Below are positions 23,505 to 35,500 of a stretch of 64,000 nt of DNA, in pieces. The stretch comes from Filosporella fistucella (Eukaryota; Ascomycota; Leotiomycetes; Helotiales). The stretch covers positions 744,001 through 808,000 of the forward strand of contig JAQJZZ010000015.1 in NCBI GenBank assembly GCA_030077755.1, in the 5' to 3' direction. A model generated the notes under the pieces. That model searched no databases. It saw only the letters and a list, made by a program, of their open reading frames with translations, and was not told the origin of the DNA. Position numbers and translations under genes: made by a program. Positions within the stretch are counted from its first letter, which is position 1, and each line of letters begins with the position of its first letter.

Positions 23505-23781
23505 TGACTTCTGGAAAGTGTGGGGAAATGTGGCGATGTTGAGGCATAAGATGCTCTGAGTGTGAGGTCTGATTATAGGTAATGTATACTAGCTCAGCCT
23601 AGATCGGGAAGGCACACACCCAAAAGGGAAGAGACATCAGGAATACAGTCGGATTAGGTCAATACAATATATTTAGAGACCAGCGATGCGAAAGTCTTCA
23701 AAGTTCGAAATAGGAGAAGGAAATATTCTGAATCTATAGCTTCTTCCCACTCTATCCACCTACGGCTACATCCCATCAACC

Positions 23782-25001
23782 TCACAAAGAACCCTCAAAA
23801 GCCTTCCCCGTATCCAAAATACTCTTCTTGAATCCAATATACTCGAACCCCATATCCCTCGCCGCCTTGCCACCATCAACCCTGATGATCCCCTGTGTAA
23901 CTACTTGTCTCACCTCTCCTGTCTCCTTATCATACCCCTTATACCCTGCTCCAGGTTCTCCCTTCAAAATCTTCTTTCCAATCTCAGTTCCCGTGTAACC
24001 TTCTCGCAGGACATCAGCTACAGCCTGGGTAGGTCCAAATCCTGCGACAGCAATGTATCGTTCTCCATTTGCCTGTTCAGGATGCTCATACGCCCATGCG
24101 TGTATGAAAGCTACATCTCGTACATCAACGAATGAGCCGCTACCGATGGAGGGTGGAAAGGTTTTCCCTGTTCCGGGGAAGATATCATATACAGGTTTTA
24201 GGGTTTCGTTGAGCTTCTCTGGCGAGGATGCAAGAACAATAGGGGGACCCATTACGACACCTGGATTTATGGCTGTGATTGCAAAAGATGGCTATAGATA
24301 GTTAGCATCTATGCTCAAATCTTCGAGTTAGCATGGGGGAATAGCGCAGGTACCTTCTCCTCCTCCTTAAACCTCCACACCTCCTTCTCCGCAGCAGTTT
24401 TACTAGCCGCATAGAGTATCCCCACTCCTGTCGGCACACCCGCCTTCCAATCCGCCTCCGCGTTCTCCAGCGAGACACTGGCCCAATCCTTTTCAGTAAA
24501 AACATAAGAACCTTCCTTCGGATTCACCACTGCAGTAACAGAACTAGTGACGACCACACCTTCAAGCTATGGTCCAGATTTGAGTGCACTGTTCAGGATA
24601 ACAGATACGCCTTTTACGGCCGGAATGATGAACTCCTCATAGGTATTGAGATCGTGGAAGTTTATGGGAGAGGCGGTGTGAAAAATGCCGTGAACGCCTA
24701 GAGAGAGGGTGAATATATGTACGTGAATATTGTCACATCTGAAAGGAGGGGGAAAATCACCTTTAACAGCTTCGTCAAAAGCTCCATCTACTGTCATATC
24801 GGGAATGGAGTACATTATTGCCCTGTCTCCATAGATCTTATATGGTCCTTTCAGCAGCGACTCAGTTGAAGACGCTTGGCGCGAGGTACCACGAATAGCA
24901 TACCACTTGGAGAGAAGATGCAGGCCCAGGACTGAAGCGATATATCCATTAATACCAGTGATGAGAACGGTCTTGCCGTTTGCGCGTGGAATATCTGCAA
25001 T
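23782..25001 (-). pseudogene. NAD(P)-dependent reductase (GRE2/cinnamoyl-CoA-reductase-like), broken
   Basis: Extended short-chain dehydrogenase of the fungal aldehyde/ketone reductase group. Three segments join in phase: 25001-24761, 24697-24354, 24291-23782 (365 codons). The nucleotide-binding motif (TVLITGINGYIAS, normally with a Gly-rich GxxGxxG turn), VHGIFHTASP, VVVTSSVTAVV and the active-site YAASK (Tyr-x-x-x-Lys) are all present, as is FVDVRDVAFIH. Two lesions: an in-frame TAG at 24569-24567, where a Gln codon would fit between SALKSGP and LEGVVVTSS (CAG to TAG is a single C-to-T change), and no ATG at the 5' end, where ATT stands in the expected start position (24999-25001). Everything after the stop is otherwise intact, so inactivation looks recent. 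Confidence 0.82.
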
Positions 25002-26020
25002 GGTTTTATCAATTCGCTGTGTCCAGGTGATTGTTTTCTAACATCAAAAGCGCTACGATGGAAGCCAAATGGGAACTATATATACTCCTCAACTTCAACA
25101 ATTTATAACATATGTAATTGCTCAAATGTGGCAAGCGAAAGCTTTATTAGAAATCAGACGACTCGTACTACGTACAAGCAGTGTCTTGAACTTAATTCAG
25201 CCCTTTATAAAGTTTTTCGGCGTTTGGACTTTGAGACTTAATGTCCATGGACAGGATATCCTGCACACATCACGGCAACCCACTTTAATATCTAAGCATG
25301 AATTGCAGATGAGAATGTCAACGAATGAAATCTCTTGCCGCGATACATAGTTGTTTAAGCTTGAAATACAAACCCGAATGAGAACGATTGAGATACCTTG
25401 TGCTATACCACATGCAGCTACTCTTCCGAGGTGCATTCGATTTCGGACTACCGTGTTTATGTACAGTCTTGGTACCCTTACGGAGGTATTCAGGCCAACC
25501 GAGCCTAGGTATTGCTTGAAGAAAGTTCGGGTATGAAGCCGGGTATTCCAACTATTTCCGGTCCTACCCGGCTTGAAGTAACATACGAAGCTCAGTAGCA
25601 ACAATCAAAATAAGCTGTATCATATTACAACCCAGGTGTGACCGCAAAGACACACGAAATTTCTTGATAAAGCGACACAGGTCATGCGTTGACAGAGACG
25701 TCGTTCAGATCTGCTTCACAGAATACGGTTGTCTTACACGCCACGACTTCGCAGCTAGAACGCAAATATCTCCCGGTGATGCAACATCGGGCTGCAAGTT
25801 CCTCTAGGAGGAGTATGCGTGAGATCAGAAAGATACCAAAGGGCGAGAGACAGTGTGTATAGTAATGGTACGATCGCAATAGTAACCAAATCTTCGAGCC
25901 AATTCAAATACTCTAACCAATCATCCCACATAGGTATACCCAAACACCATACTCTATACTCCTTAATCAAACATTACAAATCTAGTATAGCTCTAAGCTA
26001 GGCAGTCCGGGCTAGCTAGC
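25002..26020. other. intergenic
   Basis: About 1 kb of AT-rich sequence with no supported gene. Open frames here lack family similarity. Confidence 0.4.
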
Positions 26021-28270
26021 TCATCTGGCCACCCTTCCCCACACTTCCGTCTCCACCTTACGAGGCGTAGGAGGACTCTCGTGAAGCTCGTCCACCTTTT
26101 CCTCCAGGGTTTCAACATGTATTCTCAAATCTTGCGCATCCTCGAGAACCACAGGTATCATGCACTCGAGTCGATGGATATTCTCTTTGTAAATCGCATT
26201 CTTCTTTTCTAATGATCGGATTCGTTTCGAGTATTGTTCATCGAGTACTTTGATATGCCGAGAAGATTTTTCTTCAATTGTTTTCAGACGCTGCGTCATC
26301 GACTCTTCCATAACCTTCATTCGCTGATCACTTTCTTTCACGAGAGTAAGTATATGTTGCTGGGTGTTATGGGTTTGAGCGTCCATCTGTTCCTTTATTT
26401 GCTTTCGGAATGCCACATCATTCTCACGTTGCCGTCGGAATTCCTCTGATTGAACCTGCGACTGCAATTCTAATTCATCGATACTTTCTGCTTGCATCTG
26501 GATTGTTTTCTCAAGTTCTTGGATGCGTGCTTTTAAGTGCATAATCTGTTCCTCAGACTGCCGAGTCAAATCTGAGAAATGTTCTTTTTGCCCCTTACCG
26601 ACTCTCTCTAGATTTTTGACCGTCTCGTTTAACTGTGCAATTTGGTTGTTCGATTCTTTTGAAGACTCAAGCAGGCGCTCTTTCATCGTTTCTATTTGGT
26701 CGATATTGCGATGATCAGATCGTGCTAATTGGGTAATCACGCTGTCCAACTTCAAAGTCCATCTATCTTCGTTTTCGGCAATTCGCTTATCAAAATGAAG
26801 CCGTTGCTCGATATATTTTGATTCGCTGGCTGAGAGTCGCTCTTCGAGGGTCTGGAGGCTCTCGGTGCATTTCTCCTCTGTTAGAGCAACCTTTGTAGAC
26901 ATGTCATCCATCTCATCGGCGACCCGCTTTTCTGACTCGTGAACAGTGGTCTCGAATTTTTCTAGACGCTGCTCTACAGCTCGTTCTATCTTTTGGAGCC
27001 GTGCCCCTATGAAAGTAACCTGGATGTTCTTCGTCTGTGACTCCGCTTCCAAGGCCTTCAAGTACTCGTCCCTCTTTTGATTCAAATTGATCTCAGTTTT
27101 CTGTGCGAAAATGGTCAATGGGTCTTGAGGAATATTGAAATCCATCCCAAGCACCTTGTCTGTGCTCGGCCAGAAAGATGTTGGCTGTGCTGGGATAGCG
27201 AAACTCGCCGTTTTCTCTATCGCCAACGCAAGATTCTCTCTATGTCCCTTTGAACGTAGATGGGATTCGAAATTATTGACCGTATTATTTCCACCTGGTC
27301 GAAACGTTCTCCCTTTACAATGGTAGCATTTGATCAAGCCATTCTCTGCCACAAAATTCTCATTTGCTGAGTATCTAGAGCGTAGAGATTCGACAGCCAG
27401 TACCAGCCATGCCGGAGATGTATCCTAGATCTCCAATTAGCCTGTAAGAAAGACTCATTCCCAGTGCATCTCTACCTTCTTCTCCTCCTTCAAAAATAAC
27501 TGCCTCATGTTATCCATATTATGTATATCCGTCAGCAGTCTTTGCTTCAATGGAGAGCATAGATATGCCGGAGCACTTCGTCTCCTCGAATCCGACAAAG
27601 GTGTGTTCGCTGGTCGTTTCGCTGTTCTTCTTGGTGTGGAATTGGCATATCGTAGTGGACTAATCGGATCAGAGCTACTAGACGCATCACTTGCAGCAAT
27701 CTCCATGATTCTTTGCCGCTTTCTGCTCGGTGTTCGAATTGAATCTTCTTGCGAGGAGTGAGGAATGAGTGGCATAGCACCACGAGTCATTGCAGCATAT
27801 GCTTCGGTATGCCCTACAGGCCATTAGCAATTGTTTCGGCAAAGACCATGTGACATACGCTTTGAAATAGTGCTCTCGGATTCAGGATCTTCTTCTAACA
27901 GGCTTGTCTCCAATTCTTGGGATTCTGCCCTCTCCTCCCTTTCTACACCTGCAGCACTCCGAGGCGGGGTAACATGTTGGCCTAGGATTACATTCGATAG
28001 CAGTCTAAACCTCATTATATTATCGGTCTTCTCAACCCCCAGCAATTGGTCGCGCACCATTCGTTTTATATCGGCGACAATCCATTGGCGTTCTCTTTCC
28101 TGGCCTCCGACATCTGCATACTTGGGGCAGAACTCGTTCATGCATACTCTCATCAATTGTGTGCTGGGAACACCATCTCCATCCGCCAGATTTTGGTCAC
28201 GGATATGACTCAAGACAAATTTGGAGAGTGACAGATATCTGTCGCCTGAGTTTTCGAGGGATTGAGACAT
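26021..28270 (-). CDS. zinc-finger/coiled-coil protein, tandem paralog B
   Basis: Exons 28270-27859, 27813-27476 and 27424-26021, 717 aa. Family unnamed. N-terminal region (about 1-100; LSKFVLSHIRDQ...IVADIKRMVRDQL) is helical. A basic patch and Ser-rich stretch follow (SRKRQRIMEI...SSSDPISP), a likely NLS. Then comes a conserved block DTSPAWLVLAVESLR leading into a C2H2-like finger CYHC...HLRSKGH (about residues 290-320). The C-terminal about 350 residues are a long coiled coil rich in Glu, Gln, Lys and Arg. The phase-0 intron just before DTSPAW matches the position of an intron in the neighbouring paralog. Same strand as that gene, about 330 bases apart. Nuclear structural or DNA-associated role is only a guess. 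Confidence 0.8.
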
Positions 28271-28601
28271 GGTTGATGCCTAGGCTGTCGTTGTACAAGA
28301 CACGCGTCGATCGCGTCGATTTTCGCGCCTCAGCGAAGTAAACAATTAATAATCACGTGACCAGGCGCTTTGCTAATTAAACTTTACTCAAGAATGTGTA
28401 CTGCTTCATACACAATATCCGAATCCAACCAAATCTGAAACCACAAATCCCATACCGAGGAAAACCTGATCCCTATCCATACCGATCCCCGCAAACGTGT
28501 TGCTGATCTCATAGCACTTAATCTAGAGTGGAGTTACGCGTTGAAATTACCAAATCCATGACCCATCAACCGTCAAGAATATACAAACCTTCACAACTGG
28601 T
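28271..28601. other. short intergenic between tandem paralogs
   Basis: About 330 bases containing the terminator of paralog A and the promoter of paralog B. A CACGTGAC site lies near 28354. No gene. Confidence 0.45.
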
Positions 28602-30979
28602 TTAATCCGAATCCTCGTTTTCCCGGTAATACGGGTCCTTACCAAGGTAAAACTTGGTGTAGTCCGTAACCTTCTTGGCTCGCCTACCCGGGCGTGTTGG
28701 TGTTGCTTCTGCTCCAGCCCTCAAGTTTTTAGATGTCGTTGGAGTTGGCGAGCTAGGGGTCAGAAGCATGCTGGATCCGGATGTATCGCTAGGCTTTCTA
28801 GTCTTGGAATGAGTCTTAGGTGTTGCAGGTTCTTTTCCTTTGCTCTCCGTCGAGACCTGTGACTGTGGCGGCGACGTCGCCTTTCCCTCCACACGGCAAC
28901 TTTTCTTGAGTGCTTTGAAAATTGCCATCACGGTCTCTCGGTCTTCTTCTGGCAAGTCCTCAATGCGAGGACCTATTCCATCCGAATCTTTGACTTCATC
29001 GCGCTCGCGCTTGGGTGGCAAGCTTCGCTTGTGAATCAATTTCAAGGCATGTTTGGCTTTATTAGTCGCGTTTAGATTGCTGTCTAGTTCCGTGTTTTGT
29101 GAGAGAGATTGCTGCATTTGTTCCAGCTTTGCGGCCATTTCTCTCATTTCAGTATCGTTTTTGCTGACCATTGCCTCCAATTTTTCATTTTTGTCTTTAT
29201 ATTCATCGAGAGTCACTCTCAAAGCCGCAATGTCCTCCGTTTGGCACAGGGAGATTTTCTCCATGTAGACGTAATTGTCTGCAGTACGCTTTGCTGATTC
29301 TGATAACTTTCCCAAACGAGATGTCAACTTGTTGTCGGCTTTTTCTAAGTTCTCAAATCTGTCAACCAGACCCTTGCTTTTGGCCTCAGCTGTGCTCATG
29401 GAAAGGATTTGTTTCTCGAACCGCTTCTCTTGCTTTTCAATTTGTTCCATTTTTTGGTTTACCTTGGATAAGATCGAAGATACAGCTTGATGTTCTGCCA
29501 AGTGTACTTTGGAAGGGGCTTGTTGGCCGCTGGCAAGTGGCTGTGCTGTGGTGTCAGATATGACTTTCTCTAAGGCCACAATTCGCTTGGCCATGTCGAA
29601 AAATGTTGTCGGAAGAAGATCCAGTTCGTCTTCCTCCGGGTTTATCGGAGTTTCCTCTGATGTTTGTGTTGTCTCGTCGGTTGATGTATTTCCATGTTGA
29701 GTTCCTGTTCTGCTTGATACCTCAGTATGGCCTTCATTCGTACCTGAATTCTCTTCCATTTTTACTTCCATTAATGCTTCAAATTCCATCGCATCTTCCG
29801 CAACTGCAGAACTCTCAGATACGGTTGCAAAATACTCTGCAATCCAATACGGCTGGGGATCAGCATTCTTCCTTTGTTCTGCGTATCGAATCATTGCTTC
29901 CTCACGTTTCTTGACTTTGGCTGTCTCTCTTGGGGTGATTCCTTGCTTTCGCAGACGCGATGTAAAATTCCAGGTGTGCTTGGCTGAAATAAGGTGTGGT
30001 TCCAAGACGTTCCTCATACTTGACTTATATGGAACGAACAGAAACTTTTGACCTTCACACTCGTGACAATATAAGGCAATGGCCTCTTCAGAGTTGTGCA
30101 GCTCCTCACGGGCTTCGAAAAGATCATCGGGAAAATCTTTACGAAGGCCAACGAGGACTTTTTGACAGTTATCTGGAAGGACAAACTGTATAGAATGAGC
30201 ATTGGAATCATTGATGAAGTGAACGTTCGGTAATGTACCTTCTTTTCTCTCTCTTCAATATCGGCAGCCGAGATCGTGTACGACGCTGTATCAAGCTCTC
30301 TTGCAGAAGGGTTACCTGGTTCCGGTCCATCTAGCATGAATGCATCAGATGGCAGGCTTGGAGCTGGAGTTTGCATCAAGATTGGACTTGAAGGATCAGA
30401 TCCGCTAGAACTTTCATCATAGATCCTGCGTCTCTTCACTCCATGGAGGCTAGCAATATCCTTTTGCTCACTCTCGGTACTCAGACCCCTCTTTTCAGTC
30501 GATGGCGGACCTACGATCCCGATGAGCCTCATGCTCAAACTCAAAACAGGACCACTTACGATAAGGATCCTTGTCATGCATCTTGGAATACTGCATGATG
30601 CTTTCAATTGCACTCTCAGTCTCGCTATCAAAATTCGCACCCTCAAAATAGCGTCCAATCCAACCACACTCTGACCTCCTATCAGGAAAATCAACCAATT
30701 TAACATCAGGTCGAACAATAAAGGTGAATTGTCCTCTGCGCATAATGATCTTATCCTATCACCTCTTCATCAGCTATTTGCCCTAAATCCATTCACACAA
30801 AAGTAGAAACTCACCTTTTCCATCTGAGCAAAAGCAAGAGGCAAAAAATCAGGATAAGAAGCATGATTACCAAGATTCAGAATCTGTTCTCCTTGAGCAA
30901 AGTAAGTTCGTACTATGTGAATGACCAGCTCGTCATAAGCTCTGCAACGCTGCTGGAGGAGGGGAACGGGTGGAGTCAT
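28602..30979 (-). CDS. zinc-finger/coiled-coil protein, tandem paralog A
   Basis: Exons 30979-30815, 30755-30560, 30510-30239 and 30185-28602, 738 aa, all phases consistent. Same architecture as the gene downstream: a helical N-terminus (RCRAYDELVIHIVRTYF), a basic/Ser patch with closely similar wording (KRRRIYDESSSGSDPSSP), a phase-0 intron, then VLPDNCQKVLVGLRKDF and a C2H2-like finger (YCHECEGQKF ... EPHLISAKHTWNF). A long coiled coil follows (about residues 370-560), and the protein ends in a low-complexity, basic C-terminus with TPTRPGRRAKKVTDYTKF. The two proteins are clearly related but diverged, so the duplication is not recent. No named domain is recognised. Nuclear location is inferred from the basic patches. 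Confidence 0.8.
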
Positions 30980-32137
30980 TGTGGATGTCGTTGAGGTGGG
31001 GGTGTTGTGAAATTTGAAGGAGGAAATGTAGAGAAAAGAAGAGAGGAAGTAGGAGATGGAGGTAAGAAGTAAAGCGAGACCTTTGGAAGTGAATTGAGAA
31101 GTGTAAAGTAGGATTTGTGTATAGGAGAAAAGGTGAGTTCGTGGTGGTGAAAGTGAGATCGATACATTCAATACTCACGTGTACAATATTGACAATTCAT
31201 TCTTGGTAAAATTGATATTCTGAGTTCAGTGGCGAGTATCGGAATCTGAGAACCCATTTGTAGTACCGCCGCTGTCATATCGTTCCATTGATAGCATTTC
31301 AAAAGCAGGGCGAGACGGACAGCAAGATCCAACCATCTCGGCAGAATGAATCATGACCATTGCTCTCGAAATTCCATTTGCATTTATCTCTAGATTTTCA
31401 AAAAGAATGATCAACCTTTTGTCTTGCCCCTGCTCGCCACCCAGGCTTCGCCTGCTGAATTCCGATGCAAACTTTGCAGCATGCTATACTTCTGCAAGGC
31501 TACAGGAAATATGCAAGGCGGAGTATAAGGCGAGATATCAAGTCTGAGGTGGAATGGTATTTTTTCGGTGTTAACTATCCCTGATAGGATCTTGTCTGCA
31601 TGGTTTCATGGAAAGATGGAGGGCCAGAAATCAAGATAAATTTAAACAGAGAGTTTATTAAAGGAATGCAAGACACCCCGAAAAAGAAAGTCAAGAGTAT
31701 TTATTCCAAAAGCTTAGGTGAGTTGCTAATAGCTTATACAAAGACCAAAATATCCATTATATGAGATAATAAAGCCCGCGCCTCCTCTTCCTCCTAACGG
31801 CCTCTTGTTTCTACTCGCTATCATTACTTCGGCCGGCGCGTAGGGATTATAATAGAATTGAGGATGTTATCGCTGCCAGACCGCCGCCGGGCAGAAAGTA
31901 TCGGATCATGGATTGAGCGGATGGGGTGTTGGATGATCTAGTCTTGCTAGAGATTTCTGCAGATGGACCGACCGAGAAGACTAAAAAAGACCGCGTGGGG
32001 CCACTAGTGTTTATACTAGGCAAAAAAGACTAGTTTTATAAGAAGAATGGCGCTCCATGCCGCCAGTCGCGAGGCGCTTATCAAGGTAGACTATAAGGGG
32101 TACTAGCTTCGAATAAGTTTATGGCATAGCACGCTGA
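30980..32137. other. intergenic, partly degenerate
   Basis: Promoter of paralog A, then AT-rich, probably mutated DNA (for example near 31630-31760) leading into the DUF3435 relic. The stretch from about 31850 may hold further remnants of the same relic, but is too decayed to align by eye. Confidence 0.35.
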
Positions 32138-32359
32138 TTGGCAATAGACGGCGGCTATTCACTAGGGCAGGTCATGAAATTCGCCGTGCATAGGAACTCA
32201 AAGACTCTTGTCGGCCACTACTTGGATGATATGAGTAATGTGGACGGCGCAGCAGTCTTCCTCGGCCTAGAGTCACGGCGGGATCTCACAGAAGACTTCC
32301 GCTCTGCGTCCATGAAGAGAAACCCGTATCTCCGGCACTCGCTCCCAGGAAAGTGCTAA
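32138..32359 (+). pseudogene. relic of a DUF3435 (FluG-type) gene
   Basis: A 73-codon open stretch matches the C-terminal part of fungal DUF3435 / FluG-domain proteins: HRNSKTLVGHYLDD, NVDGAAVFLGLE, RRDLTEDFRSASMKRNP and a LRHSLPGK ending. DUF3435 proteins are related to tyrosine recombinases, and some act as captains of Starship elements. The catalytic Arg and most of the protein are missing, and the upstream DNA contains stops. It is therefore a dead fragment, possibly a footprint of a mobile or repetitive gene. The family match is from recalled motif patterns, not a search. Confidence 0.6.
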
Positions 32360-32529
32360 TCAAAACTTATTCAATGATTGTTTGATGAGAAATGGGGTTT
32401 CTAAAGCTAGCTTGAAACATATCAGACCATATACTCCAAATGATACCTTCGCATCAACCACAATTCGAACTCAATACGAAATCTATGTCACACCCACGAG
32501 CCACCTCCAAACTCTATACGACGTTATAT

Positions 32530-35500
32530 TCAATTGCCAGCACATATAAGCCTTGTTTCCACAAATACACCATTACAAACTATTGCCTGTGATGGATTTT
32601 TAACTGCACAACCCACTTCGGTCGTCGGCGTTCCATTGCCTTGGTCACAAACGAGGTGCCCTCTTGCATCCAGAGAATCTGGAGTAGGAATGTACATGCA
32701 CCGTAGGGTAACGCCGTTGCCCACTCCAAAGTTGAAGTACCCAAGCTCGATCGGTGGATATGAAGCAACTATATCGGTGGATTTGCTGAATATTACTGCG
32801 TTATCGCTGCAATAATCTACCTGTTTGTTCGAACTAGTGTCGAAGATCTTCCAAGTATAGGTCGTCGGACCTCCAGTCATGGCAATATCCATCTTGTATA
32901 TAACAAGAGGATCTGCGGGCTTGGTGGTGGTCGAAATAGGAACATTTCTTGTGGTAGTTTGACCCTGTGATGTCATTGGTGCTGTCAGGCTGGGAGGAAA
33001 GAAATCTGGTGGCGTCCCACTCGGAATAGGAAGACAATAATAACCGGTGCAAAGCTTCCCGCAGTTCGCTGTACATGTGGGACTGGGAGTACCCGTCGTG
33101 TATTTGATGGTCTTCGTCGGGGCATTGTTGACACCACCTGGTCCGCCAGGATTTCCCGGAGGTAAAGGACAAGCAGCTGCTCGAATGGCAATGGTTTTGT
33201 TGGATTCGTCTTGGCCATCCAGATCGCGACCAAATAGCCCAATCGGACACAGTGCACCAATTGAAGTTGGGTCAGCCAAATCGATTTTAGGACATGAAGG
33301 ATTCTCTGGGTGGAGAAAGCATGATACATGCTCTTTTTCTGAGACCATCAATTCTCCGTTCCAAGGCTGGAACACAAGATCAAATTCGTTCTCTTCATTC
33401 TGATTCAAAACCGGACGTCTCATCTTTCGTATGAGCAGCTTCACATTTGCTGGGTCTTGCAGTTGCATGGAATCAGAAACTCCTGGAAGCCCACGGTAGT
33501 AAGCTACAAGGCCACTGACGAAAGGAGCCGCTATGTGGAAATGTCAGCTCGTTATCTTTCAATGCTGGAACTAGCAGGCGAATTCTGAATTAAAGTTCGG
33601 AATACTTACCCAAAGATGTTCCACTGTTGATTGTATCCGGTTCTCCGTTAGGCTTGTTAACATTCACACTATGGACTAATTAGCATGAGTTACATGTAAA
33701 GGCTCTCTAGCTGAATCCAAAACCACAGGGGCCTCCAGCTGAAGTCCCGCAAAGTACAGTGAGAATTTCGACTTACCGGTCACCGGGAGCATGTATCGTG
33801 ATATCACCAATGCCCGGACTAAATGTTGCCTTTTCACTATCAGAATCAGCGGCACCTACAACAATAAGGTTGTGGAACGCGAAATCAGGATCTGGTTCTG
33901 CAGAGAACAAGGCTGGGTAGCCGTTGACTTCGGATATTGTTTCCCCATCGTTACCAGCTGCCGCCACAATCACTGCCCCAAGGTCATTTAATCCGTCGAA
34001 AATCTTTACTATGAGTCGGAATCAGATTAGCGGAGCTATACAGGAGGTGATCCCTTTCTGGGTTTAACTTACACATCGCTTCCTTTACTGCTTGTTCCAA
34101 GTCGGCCCCATATGCCCAAGAAAGATTGATGACCGACCTTCCTTCTGCACCGCGGGCTACGATGTCATCTACCACTGCCAACAAGGACTCGATTCGAATG
34201 AAATTGGCGATGCCGTACCCAATATCCCACATCGGAACGGTTTTGGCGTCAATACCAATCAATGTAGCGTCATCGACAACGCCGTTTTGTCGACTGACAG
34301 CGATGCAGGCAACCTGGGTGGCGTGACTCATTCCGTAGTCAACCATTCCACCCCAATTCCCATACGTGTCTAAGGGTAACAAATCTGTGACGATTCCTGT
34401 GAGCACCTATCACAGCATTAGTACTGGGCTGGGTAGAGGTAGGAGCCTGCCTACAGGATGATCCTCGTCAAAGGCATCCTCAACAATATAGACAAATTGG
34501 CCTTTTCCAGACGAATCGTCGCTGACATATTTGAATTCACCGTTTTGACCATTGGCGTCATTCTGCTTGACCACATACTTATCGTTCCAGTCTACGCCAG
34601 GGGGTGCAGAGAGCTGAGATGTCGCCCAGCTGGAGATAGGTGTACTTCCGTCTCCTCTTTTCAAGCGGTAATTCCTGCTATTCAGTTCATAGTTCGGAGA
34701 AGTGTCGTTGGAAGCCCGCGTTTGTGGAAGCAATGGAGATTCATCTACTATGTCGATGGAACGAGCTCCTGCTGGTCTTTCTCTTGGCTTCGGAATTATT
34801 CGTCTCATCGAGATCTAGGATTGTTAGCTTTTCATCAAAATTTGTCCATACCGTACGAAACTTTGGATTGGGCAGCGTACGTGATATGAGTCTGCGCTGA
34901 GATAAAGTCTTTCGACATACTCTCTAGTCACCCCTTTGACATAGAAGTATGCCGTGAATTTAAGGACTGCAGACCTTATTTCTTTGAAGCCTTGATGCTG
35001 TTTGGACCTGGAGTTCGTGTCGACACCATCCTCTATCAGTTTAGCTCTCAAGCGGTCAGCACTTTCAAAGATGTCTATCCATAATATAGCGTCCTCTTCG
35101 GGGATTGCACAGACAGGTGGGGCTCGTATCGAAAGATCTACCCGATGCTCTTGTCCTCCGATCGCAATCTCTGCTCGTGGAGTTGGCCGAGCACAAGCTG
35201 TGACGGTCGTCGAAATCGAGTCATCTTGCAAGTTGCAGCCCAGAATGGTGAACTTGTCTGATAGGGTAGTTGTCGATGTGACAGGCTTTCCGTTCGAGAC
35301 AGTTGTCACGATAGAGGTCGTTTCGATGCTGAGGGTAGCTGTTACTGTTTCACAAGCCGCTGGTTCTGCTGGTATGATGGGCTGAAGATCTGGCCCGATG
35401 CTTTGAATAGGTCAGTACTTCTTTCATCGCAATCATTTTATAACTTACGTTATAGCCGGCCATGGTGGGAGGTTTCCTTCGATATGCCATCCTGGTGGGA

